NCBI RefSeq assembly: GCF_000264455.2
Contig: NC_017956.1
Location: forward strand, 3,702,001 to 3,766,000
DNA: 64,000 nucleotides
Direction of reading: 5' to 3'
DNA from: Tistrella mobilis KA081020-065
GTDB taxonomy: Bacteria; Pseudomonadota; Alphaproteobacteria; Tistrellales; Tistrellaceae
Under the pieces are notes generated by a model that was not told the origin of the DNA, did not search any database, and saw only the letters and a list, made by a program, of their open reading frames with translations. The translations under genes and the position numbers were made by a program. Positions within the stretch are counted from its first letter, which is position 1. Each line of letters opens with the position of its first letter. Below, one piece after another: positions 33,775 to 43,567 of the stretch.

Positions 33775-34443
33775 TCAGCCGCCAGGGCGCCGGCGCGGCC
33801 CCGTGGGCCGCCGGATCCGTGGCCGGTGCCAGTGGTGCTTCCACATCCGGTGGCGATGACGGCCGAACCCGTCCAGCGCCAGTTTCAGCGACCGGAAGGC
33901 ATGGCCATGGCCCAGCCCGGTCTGGATCACAGCGTCGGCGCCGCGACGCTTTTCGGCATCCGGCACCTGTTTCGACAGAATGTCGCGAAACTTGGCCCGC
34001 GTCATCCCCGGACGGGCCAGCACCCGGCGGGCCTGCACCCAGTTGGGTGCGCTCACCACCAGCACGGCATCGACATGGGCATCGCCGCCGCCTTCGAACA
34101 GCAGCGGGATGTCCAGCACCACCATCGGTGCGCGCCGGCGGGCATGGGTTGCGATGAAGCGGCGCTGTTCGTCGCGCACCAGCGGATGGATGATCCGCTC
34201 CAGCGCGCGCAGCTCCGCCTTGCGGCCGAAGACCCGGGCGCCCAGCGCCACCCGGTCGATGCGCCCGTCCTTCAGCGCCTCGGGGAAGCGCTCGATCACC
34301 GGCCGGAAGGCGCGGCCGCCGGGGGCGAGCAGGGCATGGACGGTCGCATCGGCGTCGAAGACCGGCACGCGCAGCCGCCGGAACATCTTAGAGGTCGTCG
34401 ACTTGCCCATGCCGATGGAACCGGTCAGGCCGATGATCAGCAT
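33775..34443 (-). CDS. coaE: Dephospho-CoA kinase
   Basis: 222 residues. P-loop GLTGSIGMGKST at about 5-16 and the family segments VFDADATVH and VVLDIPLLFE identify CoaE, which makes coenzyme A from dephospho-CoA and ATP. The C-terminal about 40 residues are extremely Arg/His-rich, beyond the usual family end. It overlaps aroE by 7 bp and belongs to the maf-aroE-coaE-dnaQ unit. Confidence 0.9.
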   Translation of the reverse strand: MLIIGLTGSIGMGKSTTSKMFRRLRVPVFDADATVHALLAPGGRAFRPVIERFPEALKDGRIDRVALGARVFGRKAELRALERIIHPLVRDEQRRFIATHARRRAPMVVLDIPLLFEGGGDAHVDAVLVVSAPNWVQARRVLARPGMTRAKFRDILSKQVPDAEKRRGADAVIQTGLGHGHAFRSLKLALDGFGRHRHRMWKHHWHRPRIRRPTGPRRRPGG

Positions 34444-35348
34444 GGGGCCTCCGCTCCGATCAGATCGGCGGCGACATGCCGGCGCAGCGCTGCATCGACC
34501 ACGGGCCGCACCCCGAACCAGCGCTCGAAGCCCGGCACCGCCTGGTGCAGCAGCATGCCCAGCCCGTCGACCGCGACCAGCCCGCGGGCACGCGCAGCCT
34601 TCAGGACCGGCGTTTCCAGCGGATCGTAGACGATATCCGACACCACCAGCCGGTCATCCGCCCGCGCGAGATCGATCTCGAGCGGCGGCTGGCCGTGCAG
34701 CCCCAGGCTGGTGGTGTTGACCAGCGTGCCGCACCCGGCAAGCAGATCCGATCTCGCCGCCCAATCCACCGCCTCCAGCACCGTCGCCGGGCAATGTGGC
34801 GCCAGATCGCGGATCAGGGCCGCGGCCCTTTCGGCCGTGCGGTTGGCGATCAGGATCCGGCCGGCGCCGGCCTCGGCGAGCGCATAGACCACGGCGCGCG
34901 CGGCCCCCCCCGCCCCCAGCACCAGGGCCGGTGCCGCCGCATCGCGTGCCGGCGCCCCGGCCGCCAGTGCGGCACCGAACCCCCAGGCGTCGGTATTGGT
35001 GCCGATGATCCGGTGGTCCTCGCCGAAGACCAGGGTATTGACCGCGCCGATCGCACGGGCCACCGGTTCGACCTCGTCGCAGAGCGGCAGCACCAGTTCC
35101 TTGTGCGGCAGGGTCAGATTGACGCCGCGAAAGCCCATGCGGGGCAGGGCCGGCAGGGTCTCGGCCAGATCCCCGGGCCGGATCGCCAGCGGCAGATAGG
35201 CGCCGTCGATCCGGTGGCGTGCCAGCCAGAAGCCGTGCAGGCGCGGCGACCGCGAATGGGTGACGGGGTATCCGATCACGCCGGCCAGCCGTGCGGCGCC
35301 GCTGATCCAGACGGGATGCAGGGGTTCGGTCATCGTGCGCCCGTCCAT
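34437..35348 (-). CDS. aroE: Shikimate dehydrogenase
   Basis: About 303 residues. GYPVTHSRSPRLHGFW is the substrate-binding signature, NLTLPHKE carries the catalytic Lys, and GAGGAARAVVYAL is the NADP loop. It reduces 3-dehydroshikimate to shikimate in aromatic amino acid synthesis. The ATG at 35348 overlaps the maf stop (TGATG), suggesting coupling; Met five codons later (35333) is equally possible. Confidence 0.91.
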   Translation of the reverse strand: MDGRTMTEPLHPVWISGAARLAGVIGYPVTHSRSPRLHGFWLARHRIDGAYLPLAIRPGDLAETLPALPRMGFRGVNLTLPHKELVLPLCDEVEPVARAIGAVNTLVFGEDHRIIGTNTDAWGFGAALAAGAPARDAAAPALVLGAGGAARAVVYALAEAGAGRILIANRTAERAAALIRDLAPHCPATVLEAVDWAARSDLLAGCGTLVNTTSLGLHGQPPLEIDLARADDRLVVSDIVYDPLETPVLKAARARGLVAVDGLGMLLHQAVPGFERWFGVRPVVDAALRRHVAADLIGAEAPC

Positions 35349-35986
35349 CAGCTCGGGATCACGCCGCGCAGGCGCAGGAAGTCCAGCAGCTCGATCAGCG
35401 GCAGGCCCAGTATGGTGAAATAGTCGCCCTCGACCTTCGAGAACAGCTGCGCGCCCAACCCCTCCAGCTGATAGGCGCCGACCGAGCCCAGCACCGCCTC
35501 TCCGGCACGGTCCAGATACCGGTCGATAAAGGCGGGCGACAGCGGGCGCATGGTCAGCCGGGCGCGGCCGATTGCATGCCAGACCCGGGCGCCGTCGATG
35601 GTGACTACCGCGGCCGAGATCAGCTCGTGACGCCGACCCGACAGGGCCTCCAGCGTCGCGCGGGCCTCGTCGCGATCGGCAGGCTTGTCGAACCAGCGGC
35701 CGTCGGCGACCAGCATCTGGTCGCAGCCCAGCACCGGCACCCGGCCGGCGCGGCCCGAGATCCGGCGGGCCTTCATCTCGGCCAGCATCACCGCCACATC
35801 CTCGGCCGGCGCACCCTCGGCGGCCATCGCCTCCTTCACCGCCGTCTCGTCGATGCGGGCGGGGAGGGCCAGGAAATCGAGCCCGGCGCCCTTCAGCAAC
35901 TGCGCGCGGGCGGCACTCTGGGAGGCCAGAATCAGCCGTGGTTCCGCTGCCGTATCGGCGTCGTCACGGATCGAAACAGGGGTCAT
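35348..35986 (-). CDS. maf: Maf-like nucleotide pyrophosphatase
   Basis: 212 residues with LILASQSAARAQLLKGAG at the N-terminus (the SxSPRR-like loop) and LGCDQML and AYQLEGLGAQLF later, all Maf-family motifs. It hydrolyses non-canonical or excess nucleoside triphosphates in the cytoplasm and affects septation when overproduced in Bacillus. It starts 4 bp after the ppsR stop and is coupled to aroE. Confidence 0.88.
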   Translation of the reverse strand: MTPVSIRDDADTAAEPRLILASQSAARAQLLKGAGLDFLALPARIDETAVKEAMAAEGAPAEDVAVMLAEMKARRISGRAGRVPVLGCDQMLVADGRWFDKPADRDEARATLEALSGRRHELISAAVVTIDGARVWHAIGRARLTMRPLSPAFIDRYLDRAGEAVLGSVGAYQLEGLGAQLFSKVEGDYFTILGLPLIELLDFLRLRGVIPS

Positions 35987-35990
35987 CGGA

Positions 35991-36944
35991 TCAACTCTCC
36001 CCCAGATGGCGCAGATACATCTGATAGATCGCGGCCGCGGTTTCCTCGATCGACCGGCGGGTCACGTCGATCACCGGCCAGCCCTTGCGCTCGAACAGCC
36101 GGCGGGCGGCGATCACCTCGGTGCGCACCGCATCGATGTCGATATATTCCCCGTCATCGGGCTGGTTCAGGCTCAGCAGCCGGTTGCGGCGGATCTGCAC
36201 CAGCCGTTCGGGGCTGGTGGTCAGCCCCACGATGAACGGCCGGGTGGCGCTTTCCACCTCGTCCGGCAGGGGCTGGCCGGGTACCAGCGGCACATTGGCG
36301 GCCTTCACCCCACGATTGGCCAGATAGATCGCGGTCGGCGTCTTGGAGCTGCGCGACACGCCGACAAGGATCACATCGGCATCGTCGATATCCCAGAGCG
36401 ACTGGCCGTCATCATGGATCAGCGCGAAATGCATCGCATCGATCCGGGCGAAATATTCCTGATCGAGCATATGCCGCCGCCCGGGCCGGCGGGAGACCGA
36501 CACCCCCAGATAGCCGCTGACGATGTCGGTGATCTGGTCCAGCACCGGCACGCAGGGGACCTTCAGCCGTCGGCAGGCCTCTTCCAGCCGCTCGCGCAAT
36601 TCGCTGAGCGCCAGCGTATACATGACCAGGCCCGGATGGGCCTCGATCGACTGGATCACCTTTTCCAGCTGCGCCGGAGAGCGGACCAGCGACCAGACAT
36701 GCTCGCGCGCATCCACCCCGTCGAACTGGGCCAGCACGGCACGGGCGACCGTGTTCACGGTCTCGCCGCTTGAATCCGACACCAGATGCAGATCGAACAA
36801 AACCTGTTCGCGATGCAGATCTGCACCATGCCCGCCGCCGCGCAATGCCGGCGCGGCACCCGCTGCCCCGTCGGCAGAGGGGGTAAGCGCGGGGGCTGCG
36901 GGGGTGGGGAGCGGCGGCGCCGCGGTCGGCTCGTTTTCGGCCAT
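35991..36944 (-). CDS. ppsR: Pyruvate,phosphate dikinase regulatory protein (DUF299)
   Basis: 317 residues from the ATG at 36944, which has GGAG 6 bases upstream. LHLVSDSSGETVNTVARAV and the P-loop-like GVSRSSKTPTAIYLANRG are hallmark sequences of the DUF299 kinase/phosphorylase that switches PEP synthase or PPDK on and off by phosphorylation. The first 45 residues are Ala/Pro-rich and variable. It corresponds to Rickettsia RP001, the gene known to flank the alphaproteobacterial origin opposite hemE. Confidence 0.9.
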   Translation of the reverse strand: MAENEPTAAPPLPTPAAPALTPSADGAAGAAPALRGGGHGADLHREQVLFDLHLVSDSSGETVNTVARAVLAQFDGVDAREHVWSLVRSPAQLEKVIQSIEAHPGLVMYTLALSELRERLEEACRRLKVPCVPVLDQITDIVSGYLGVSVSRRPGRRHMLDQEYFARIDAMHFALIHDDGQSLWDIDDADVILVGVSRSSKTPTAIYLANRGVKAANVPLVPGQPLPDEVESATRPFIVGLTTSPERLVQIRRNRLLSLNQPDDGEYIDIDAVRTEVIAARRLFERKGWPVIDVTRRSIEETAAAIYQMYLRHLGES

Positions 36945-37696
36945 CCGGATCTCCAGCAAGCGTCGTCGGGGGCGATGTTCGTGCCCTGTTCATGTCCCGT
37001 TCACGGCTGTGGATAACCCGGAATCACGGGGGCCGAACGGGGTCTGGCGTCGGGCGCTCATATTGCGTCACCGCTCTTCATCTGTCATCCGCCGAGCCGT
37101 CTCCATGTGGGCAGCCCCTCAGGCATGGGGACGGCAGAGCGAGGACGGCCGCCGGGGACGGCAGAGTTTTCCACGTTATCCACGACATTATCCCCCGAGA
37201 CTCCGCGCGCGACTCCGGAGTTATCCACCCGGGCCTCCGGAGGGTGCCGCCGGATCGTCCACATGGGGGCTTTTCTGTGGATGGTTTGTGAATGGGTGGG
37301 GATCCCCGATATCCACAGCTACCCTCTATCCTCTACAACCTTTCCATCCCGAATCCCTTCCTTTCTGCAGATGGGGCCTTGTCCACAGGGCGAGAGAACT
37401 GCAGTCTGGGGCCGGAACATGCGGTTCGCATGGTTCGAACGAAAGCCGGAGCGCAACGGGGTTGCGCAGCCGAACGGCTGGCTTTTGCCATCATCAGGTG
37501 TTGCCGTTTCGGCAACGCCATGCCGATCCGGCAACGGCAGAGACGTTCGGTCGCAGCCGAAAACGAAAATCGCCCACGGACTCCGCTGGAATCAAGCCTC
37601 CCGAACGGGCATGATCCGCGCGACCGGCGGCAGGGCTGGCCGACCGTCCTTTGCCGACGCGGCCGTCTGCCTGCCAGAGATCCGAGGACCGCATCG
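36945..37696. other. Predicted chromosomal origin of replication (oriC)
   Basis: A 752-bp non-coding gap between ppsR (RP001-type) and hemE, the known origin position in Caulobacter and Rickettsia. DnaA-box-like 9-mers: TGTGGATAA at 37008 (perfect, reverse), TTTTCCACG at 37167, TTATCCACG at 37176, TTATCCACC at 37221, TGTGGATGG at 37276, ATATCCACA at 37309 and TTGTCCACA at 37379. GANTC methylation sites lie at about 37021, 37199, 37211 and 37351. A pyrimidine-rich, AT-richer stretch at about 37311-37360 could be the unwinding region. No gene with convincing codon use lies in the gap. The hemE promoter must be near its right end. Confidence 0.8.
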
Positions 37697-38749
37697 ATGA
37701 CCGAGACCACCAAGCCGCTGCTCGCCGCCCTCAAAGGCGGGCATCCGGATCGGACCCCGATCTGGCTGATGCGTCAGGCCGGCCGCTACCTGCCGGAATA
37801 TCGCGAGCTTCGGGCGCGCTCGAAGGGGTTCCTCGATCTCTGCTACAGCCCGGATCTTGCGACCGAAGTGACCCTTCAGCCGCTGCGCCGCTTCGATCTG
37901 GATGCGGCGATCCTGTTTTCGGACATCCTGGTCGTGCCCCACGGGCTGGGTCAGACGGTCTGGTTCGCCGAAGGCGAGGGGCCGCGGCTCGATCCGATCC
38001 GTGATGCCGCGGGCCTGGCCGCGCTCGATCCCGAACGGGTCACCTCTTTCCTGGCGCCGGTCTACGAAACCGCCGCACGAGTGAAGGCGGCGCTGCCCGA
38101 GGGCCGGGCGCTGATCGGTTTTGCCGGCGCCCCCTGGACCATCGCGACCTATATGGTCGAAGGCGGCTCCAGCAAGGATTTCCTCAACACCAAGCGCTGG
38201 GCCTATGGTGACCCGGACGGCTTCCAGGTGCTGATCGATCTGATCGTCGATGCGACCGTCCGTCATCTGGAGGCCCAGATCGCCGCCGGTGCCGAGGCGG
38301 TGCAGATTTTCGACAGCTGGGCCGGGGCGCTGGACGAAGACGGATTCGATCGCTGGACGGTCACGCCCATCCGCAGCATCGCCAGCCGGATCCGTGCCGC
38401 GCATCCGGATCTGCCGATCATCGGCTTTCCGAACCGGGCCGGCACGCTATATGAGCATTTCGTCCGGAATGCCGGTGTCGATGCGGTCAGCGTCGATCCG
38501 ACCTGGAGCGTGGAGGCGATCGCCACCCGTCTCCGGCCGCATGTCGCGGTTCAGGGCAATCTCGATCCCGGCCGTCTGGTCGCGGGCGGGCCGGATCTCA
38601 CCCGCAGGGTGCGGAAGATATGTGACCGGCTGGCTCCGATGGGCGGTTTCGTCTTCAATCTCGGCCATGGCGTCCTGCCGCCGACCGATCCCGGCCATGT
38701 CGCCCAGGTGATCGCAGCAGTGCGCGAGGCTGATGCCGCGAGAGTCTGA
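37697..38749 (+). CDS. hemE: Uroporphyrinogen decarboxylase
   Basis: 350 residues. PIWLMRQAGRYLPEYRE and GFAGAPWTIATYM are the two family signatures, with the catalytic Asp in FSDILVVP. It removes four carboxyl groups from uroporphyrinogen III to give coproporphyrinogen III. GAGGA precedes the ATG at 37697. It borders the predicted origin and begins a haem set with hemH and hemJ, which may share a transcript. Confidence 0.94.
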   Translation: MTETTKPLLAALKGGHPDRTPIWLMRQAGRYLPEYRELRARSKGFLDLCYSPDLATEVTLQPLRRFDLDAAILFSDILVVPHGLGQTVWFAEGEGPRLDPIRDAAGLAALDPERVTSFLAPVYETAARVKAALPEGRALIGFAGAPWTIATYMVEGGSSKDFLNTKRWAYGDPDGFQVLIDLIVDATVRHLEAQIAAGAEAVQIFDSWAGALDEDGFDRWTVTPIRSIASRIRAAHPDLPIIGFPNRAGTLYEHFVRNAGVDAVSVDPTWSVEAIATRLRPHVAVQGNLDPGRLVAGGPDLTRRVRKICDRLAPMGGFVFNLGHGVLPPTDPGHVAQVIAAVREADAARV

Positions 38750-38778
38750 TACAGGTTATGATTAAGGAACGTGACAAT

Positions 38779-39849
38779 ATGGAAACGGGACGAATCGCTG
38801 TCCTGTTGTTCAATCTCGGCGGGCCTGACGGGCCGGATGCCGTTCAGCCGTTCCTGTTCAACCTGTTCTTCGACCCGGCGATCATCTCGCTGCCCCTGCC
38901 GCTACGCTGGGCGATCGCGAAACTGATCAGCACCCGCCGTGCGCCCTTTGCGCGGGAAAATTATGCCCTGATGGGCGGCGGCTCGCCGCTTCTGCCGGAG
39001 ACCCTGAGCCAGGCCCGGGCCCTGGAAGCCGAGCTTGAGGGTCGCGGGCTGACCGTTCGGGCCTGGCCGGTGATGCGCTACTGGCATCCCTTTGCGCCCG
39101 AGGTGGTGGCCGAGGTGAAGGCCTGGGCGCCCGATCGGATCATCGCCCTGCCGCTCTATCCGCAGTTTTCCACCTCGACCAGCGCCTCGTCGCTCAAGGA
39201 CTGGCATCGCGCCGCCCGGAAGGCCGGGCTCAGGGTACCGACCTCAACCGTCTGCTGCTGGCCGGTCGAGCCCGGCCTGGTCGAGGCGCATGCGAGCCTG
39301 ATCGTGGAGCGCTGGCATCAGGCCGAGGCCGAGGCACCGGGCCGGCCCATGCGCATCCTGCTTTCGGCCCATGGTCTGCCGAAGAAGATCATCGAGCGGG
39401 GCGACCCCTATCAGTGGCAGGTGGAACAGAGCTGTGCCGCGGTGATGGACCGGGTGGCGGCGATGCTCGGCCGGCCGCTCGACACCATCGACTGGCAGGT
39501 CTGCTATCAAAGCCGGGTGGGGCCGCTGGAATGGATCGGCCCCTCGACCGATGCCGAGGTTGAACGGGCAGGGCGGGACGGTTGCGGCCTGATCCTGGTG
39601 CCGATCGCCTTCGTCTCGGAACATGTCGAGACCCTGGTCGAGCTCGACGTCGAATACCGCCACCTCGCCGAAAAATCCGGCGTCGCGCCCTATCTGCGGG
39701 CGCCCACACCCACCACCCATCCGGCCTTCATCCGCGGGCTGGGCGATCTGGTGATGCAGGCGGCGGGGCGCGAGGGGGTGGCGCCCGATCGGGCAGGGCC
39801 GTCCTGTCCCGCAAAATTCGGCTGCTGCGCCTGTCGCGCCAATACCTGA
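38779..39849 (+). CDS. hemH: Ferrochelatase, iron-sulfur type
   Basis: 356 residues from the ATG at 38779 (AAGGA upstream); an ATG at 38758 would add seven residues. ILLSAHGLPKK contains the conserved His, with PIAFVSEHVETL the second motif; it inserts iron into protoporphyrin. Cys at about 159-160 and a C-terminal cluster, Cys 343, 349, 350 and 352 (CPAKFGCCAC), match the spacing of the four [2Fe-2S] ligands reported for Caulobacter ferrochelatase (my recollection). It follows hemE by 29 bp. Confidence 0.93.
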   Translation: METGRIAVLLFNLGGPDGPDAVQPFLFNLFFDPAIISLPLPLRWAIAKLISTRRAPFARENYALMGGGSPLLPETLSQARALEAELEGRGLTVRAWPVMRYWHPFAPEVVAEVKAWAPDRIIALPLYPQFSTSTSASSLKDWHRAARKAGLRVPTSTVCCWPVEPGLVEAHASLIVERWHQAEAEAPGRPMRILLSAHGLPKKIIERGDPYQWQVEQSCAAVMDRVAAMLGRPLDTIDWQVCYQSRVGPLEWIGPSTDAEVERAGRDGCGLILVPIAFVSEHVETLVELDVEYRHLAEKSGVAPYLRAPTPTTHPAFIRGLGDLVMQAAGREGVAPDRAGPSCPAKFGCCACRANT

Positions 39850-39889
39850 CGCGACCGCAACCAGCCATCCGAGACGAGGCACCCATCCC

Positions 39890-40336
39890 ATGATCGACGC
39901 ATTCGCCGGCGCCTATCCCTGGTTCAAGGCCCTGCATGTGATCTCGGTGATCGCCTGGATGGCCGGCATGTTCTATCTGCCGCGGCTGTTCGTCTATCAC
40001 GCCGATGCCGCCCCGGGGTCCGAACTGTCCGAGCGCTTCAAGGTGATGGAGCGCCGGCTGCTGAAGGCGATCATCAATCCGGCGATGATCGCCACCTGGC
40101 TGTTCGGCATTCTGATCCTGACCACCGGGGCGGTCTCTCTGTCGGAAGGCTGGCTGCATGCCAAGATCGCCCTGGTGCTGATCATGTCGGGCATGCATGG
40201 CGCCTTCAGCGCCTGGCGCCGCGCCTTTGCGGAGGATCGCAACCGCCATTCGGCGCGCTTCTATCGCTGGATGAACGAGGTGCCGACGGTGCTGATGATC
40301 GGCATCGTGATCCTGGTGATCGTGAAGCCCTTCTGA
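39890..40336 (+). CDS. hemJ: Protoporphyrinogen oxidase HemJ
   Basis: 148 residues with four membrane helices. WFKALHVISVIAWMAGMFYLPR carries the conserved His and Arg of HemJ, and HAKIALVLIMSGMHG the second His region. HemJ oxidises protoporphyrinogen IX in the inner membrane, the step just before ferrochelatase, and lies 40 bp after hemH. It is also annotated as a CopD-like protein; context favours HemJ. Confidence 0.9.
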   Translation: MIDAFAGAYPWFKALHVISVIAWMAGMFYLPRLFVYHADAAPGSELSERFKVMERRLLKAIINPAMIATWLFGILILTTGAVSLSEGWLHAKIALVLIMSGMHGAFSAWRRAFAEDRNRHSARFYRWMNEVPTVLMIGIVILVIVKPF

Positions 40337-41020
40337 TCCGACCAGAGGGGCCTGGTGGGTCCCCATGGCGGGGCAGAGAGCGTGACAATTGCGCGATTCG
40401 GCCGGAAATCGACCAAGGTCGTATCGATTTCCGGCGTATCGGGTTTGACAGCGGCCATGTGACGCGCTAACTGATTAGGCATCGGCACGGTTGACGTGCC
40501 GGTGAAGCCGGTATCGTGACGTTCGTCCCATGCCTGCGGCATGCCGGGACGGAACGGACAGACGGACGTCGCCGGGCGACATGCTTCACCCGTCACCACC
40601 CGAGCCGCCGCATTGGCCGGGCGGTGGGCATTCAGGGATCGCAGTTGCGGGTACCGGTCCGGATCGCCAGGCTCTTTGCGCCGACGCGGTCTTTCAGTCC
40701 TCTCCTCGTCGATCGAACCCCTTCAGGACCACATCCGTTTCCGGAACCGAACCGGGCCGTTACCGGTTCGTGATCGACGTCGATGATCATCGACGTCTCC
40801 GCTCACATGGTTTGTGTCCGGCCGGCGCCCTGCCGGCCCGTTCTGGATGACCGGACTGTCCGGGTGGTTCGGCCCGACCATTCGACACACACGCACGCAG
40901 CCTGTCTGCCGGGCTTGCGTAAAACAGGTTGAGCCAGGCGTCGCCCCGGCTTCGTCGTTGAACGGGATCCCGCCATTCCGGCGTCCCCCGTCCGTCGACC
41001 CCCGATCGGAAATCCATCGC
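40337..41020 (+). promoter_or_regulatory. Long untranslated leader upstream of rho
   Basis: 684 bp with no convincing gene. It holds a 12-bp perfect inverted repeat (GCCGGAAATCGA at 40401 and its complement ending at 40434), then TTGACA at 40445 as a possible -35 element, and a perfect 22-bp palindrome at 40776-40797 (half-site GACGTCGATGA). Rho is often autoregulated through a long leader; that a rho-control leader exists here is inference from position and length. Confidence 0.5.
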
Positions 41021-42280
<1,260 letters not shown>

Positions 42281-42287
42281 CCGCTGC

Positions 42288-42303
42288 TGTTCCACGTGGA
42301 ACG
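42288..42303. other. parS-like ParB-binding site 1
   Basis: TGTTCCACGTGGAACG, a near match to the bacterial parS consensus TGTTNCACGTGAAACA with a symmetrical core TTCCACGTGGAA. It lies between the rho stop and its terminator, about 10 kb from parAB. Confidence 0.75.
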
Positions 42304-42311
42304 CATATGAG

Positions 42312-42348
42312 AAAGGCCGCCGTCCCATCCCTGGGGCGGCGGCCTTTT
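42312..42348 (+). terminator. Rho-independent terminator after rho
   Basis: AAGGCCGCCGTCCC and a nearly complementary GGGGCGGCGGCC arm separated by a short loop, then TTTT. The stem also has an A-run on its left side, so it could act in both directions, which suits the convergent oxidoreductase gene. Confidence 0.85.
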
Positions 42349-42356
42349 CCATACGG

Positions 42357-42372
42357 CGTTCCACGTGGAACC
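42357..42372. other. parS-like ParB-binding site 2
   Basis: CGTTCCACGTGGAACC, with the same symmetrical TTCCACGTGGAA core as site 1, 69 bp away. The terminator stem lies exactly between the two. Confidence 0.72.
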
Positions 42373-42399
42373 GTGCGGTCGCCTGGATTCGTCGAGCGC

Positions 42400-43374
42400 T
42401 CAAGGCAGCAGCACGGTTGCACCGGTGGTGGCGCGGGCTTCCAGATCGCGATGGGCCTGGGCAGCCTCCGCCAGCGGGTAGGTGCGGGCGGCACCGACCT
42501 TCACCTTGCCCGAGCCGACCACATCGAACAGATCTTTCGCCGTGGCGCGCAGCTCTTCCTTGGTCGAGGTGTAGTGGAAGAGGGAGGGGCGGGTGACATA
42601 AAGGCCGCCACGCTGGTTCAGCACCACCAGATCCACCGGGCCGACCGGGCCCGAGGACTGGCCGAAGCTCACCATATAGCCGCGCGGCTGCAGGCAGTCG
42701 AGCGAGGCCATGAAGGTGTCCTTGCCGACCGAGTCATAGACCACCGGCACGCCCTTGCCGCCGGTCAGCTCCTTCACCCGCGCCACCAGGTCTTCCTCGC
42801 GATAGAGGATCGGGTGGTCGCAGCCATGGGCGCGGGCCAGTTCGGCCTTTTCGGGCGAACCGACGGTGCCGATGACGGTGGCGCCCAGCGCCTTGGCCCA
42901 CTGGCAGGCGATCAGGCCGACGCCGCCGGCGGCGGCGTGGATCAGGATCGTCTGGCCGGCCTGGACCGGGAAGGTGCGGCGCAGCAGATACTGCGCGGTC
43001 ATGCCCTTCAGCATCATCGAGGCGGTGGTCTGGTCGTCGATGGCATCGGGCACCGGCACCATCCGGTCGGCCGGCATCAGCCGCTCTTCCGAATAGCTGC
43101 CCATCGGGCCGCTGGCATAGGCGACCCGGTCGCCGGGCTTCAGGTCGTCGACGCCGTCGCCCACCGCGACCACCACGCCGGCGCCTTCCATGCCCAGGAT
43201 CGCGGGCAGGGGGGCGGGGTAGAGACCGGTGCGGAAATAGACGTCGATGAAGTTCAGGCCGATTGCCGTGTGACGGATGCGGATCTGGCCGGGCCCGGGC
43301 TCACCGACCTCGACCTCGACAAACGCCATCACCTCGGGGCCGCCGGTCCGTTCGATCCGGATCGCCTTCACCAT
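42400..43374 (-). CDS. NADPH:quinone oxidoreductase, zinc-free MDR family
   Basis: 324 residues from the ATG at 43374. GLNFIDVYFRTGLYPAPLP and the GVGLIACQWAKALGATVIG nucleotide loop mark the quinone reductase (QorA) group of medium-chain dehydrogenases without zinc ligands. It reduces quinones with NADPH in the cytoplasm. It is convergent with rho and not obviously linked to the neighbouring dienelactone hydrolase, which is transcribed the same way but has its own terminator. Confidence 0.88.
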   Translation of the reverse strand: MVKAIRIERTGGPEVMAFVEVEVGEPGPGQIRIRHTAIGLNFIDVYFRTGLYPAPLPAILGMEGAGVVVAVGDGVDDLKPGDRVAYASGPMGSYSEERLMPADRMVPVPDAIDDQTTASMMLKGMTAQYLLRRTFPVQAGQTILIHAAAGGVGLIACQWAKALGATVIGTVGSPEKAELARAHGCDHPILYREEDLVARVKELTGGKGVPVVYDSVGKDTFMASLDCLQPRGYMVSFGQSSGPVGPVDLVVLNQRGGLYVTRPSLFHYTSTKEELRATAKDLFDVVGSGKVKVGAARTYPLAEAAQAHRDLEARATTGATVLLP

Positions 43375-43506
43375 CGGGTGTCTCCTCCATATGGGCACGT
43401 CTCTGGGGACGCAGGGGTGTTTCGGTTCCCGATGATCGGCGAGGCCGGGCGATCGTGCAATGCCCCTGCCGGATCCGCCGCCGGAACGGCCTGTTTCCGC
43501 CACGAC

Positions 43507-43542
43507 AAAAGAAAGGGGGACAGCCCGTCAGGACCGTCCCCC
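43507..43542 (-). terminator. Rho-independent terminator of the dienelactone hydrolase gene
   Basis: On the minus strand, GGGGGAC and GTCCCCC flank a loop and are followed by TTTCTTTT. It lies 26 bp after the stop at 43568. Confidence 0.8.
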
Positions 43543-43567
43543 TCTGTCTGCGTCATGCCGTCGTCTG

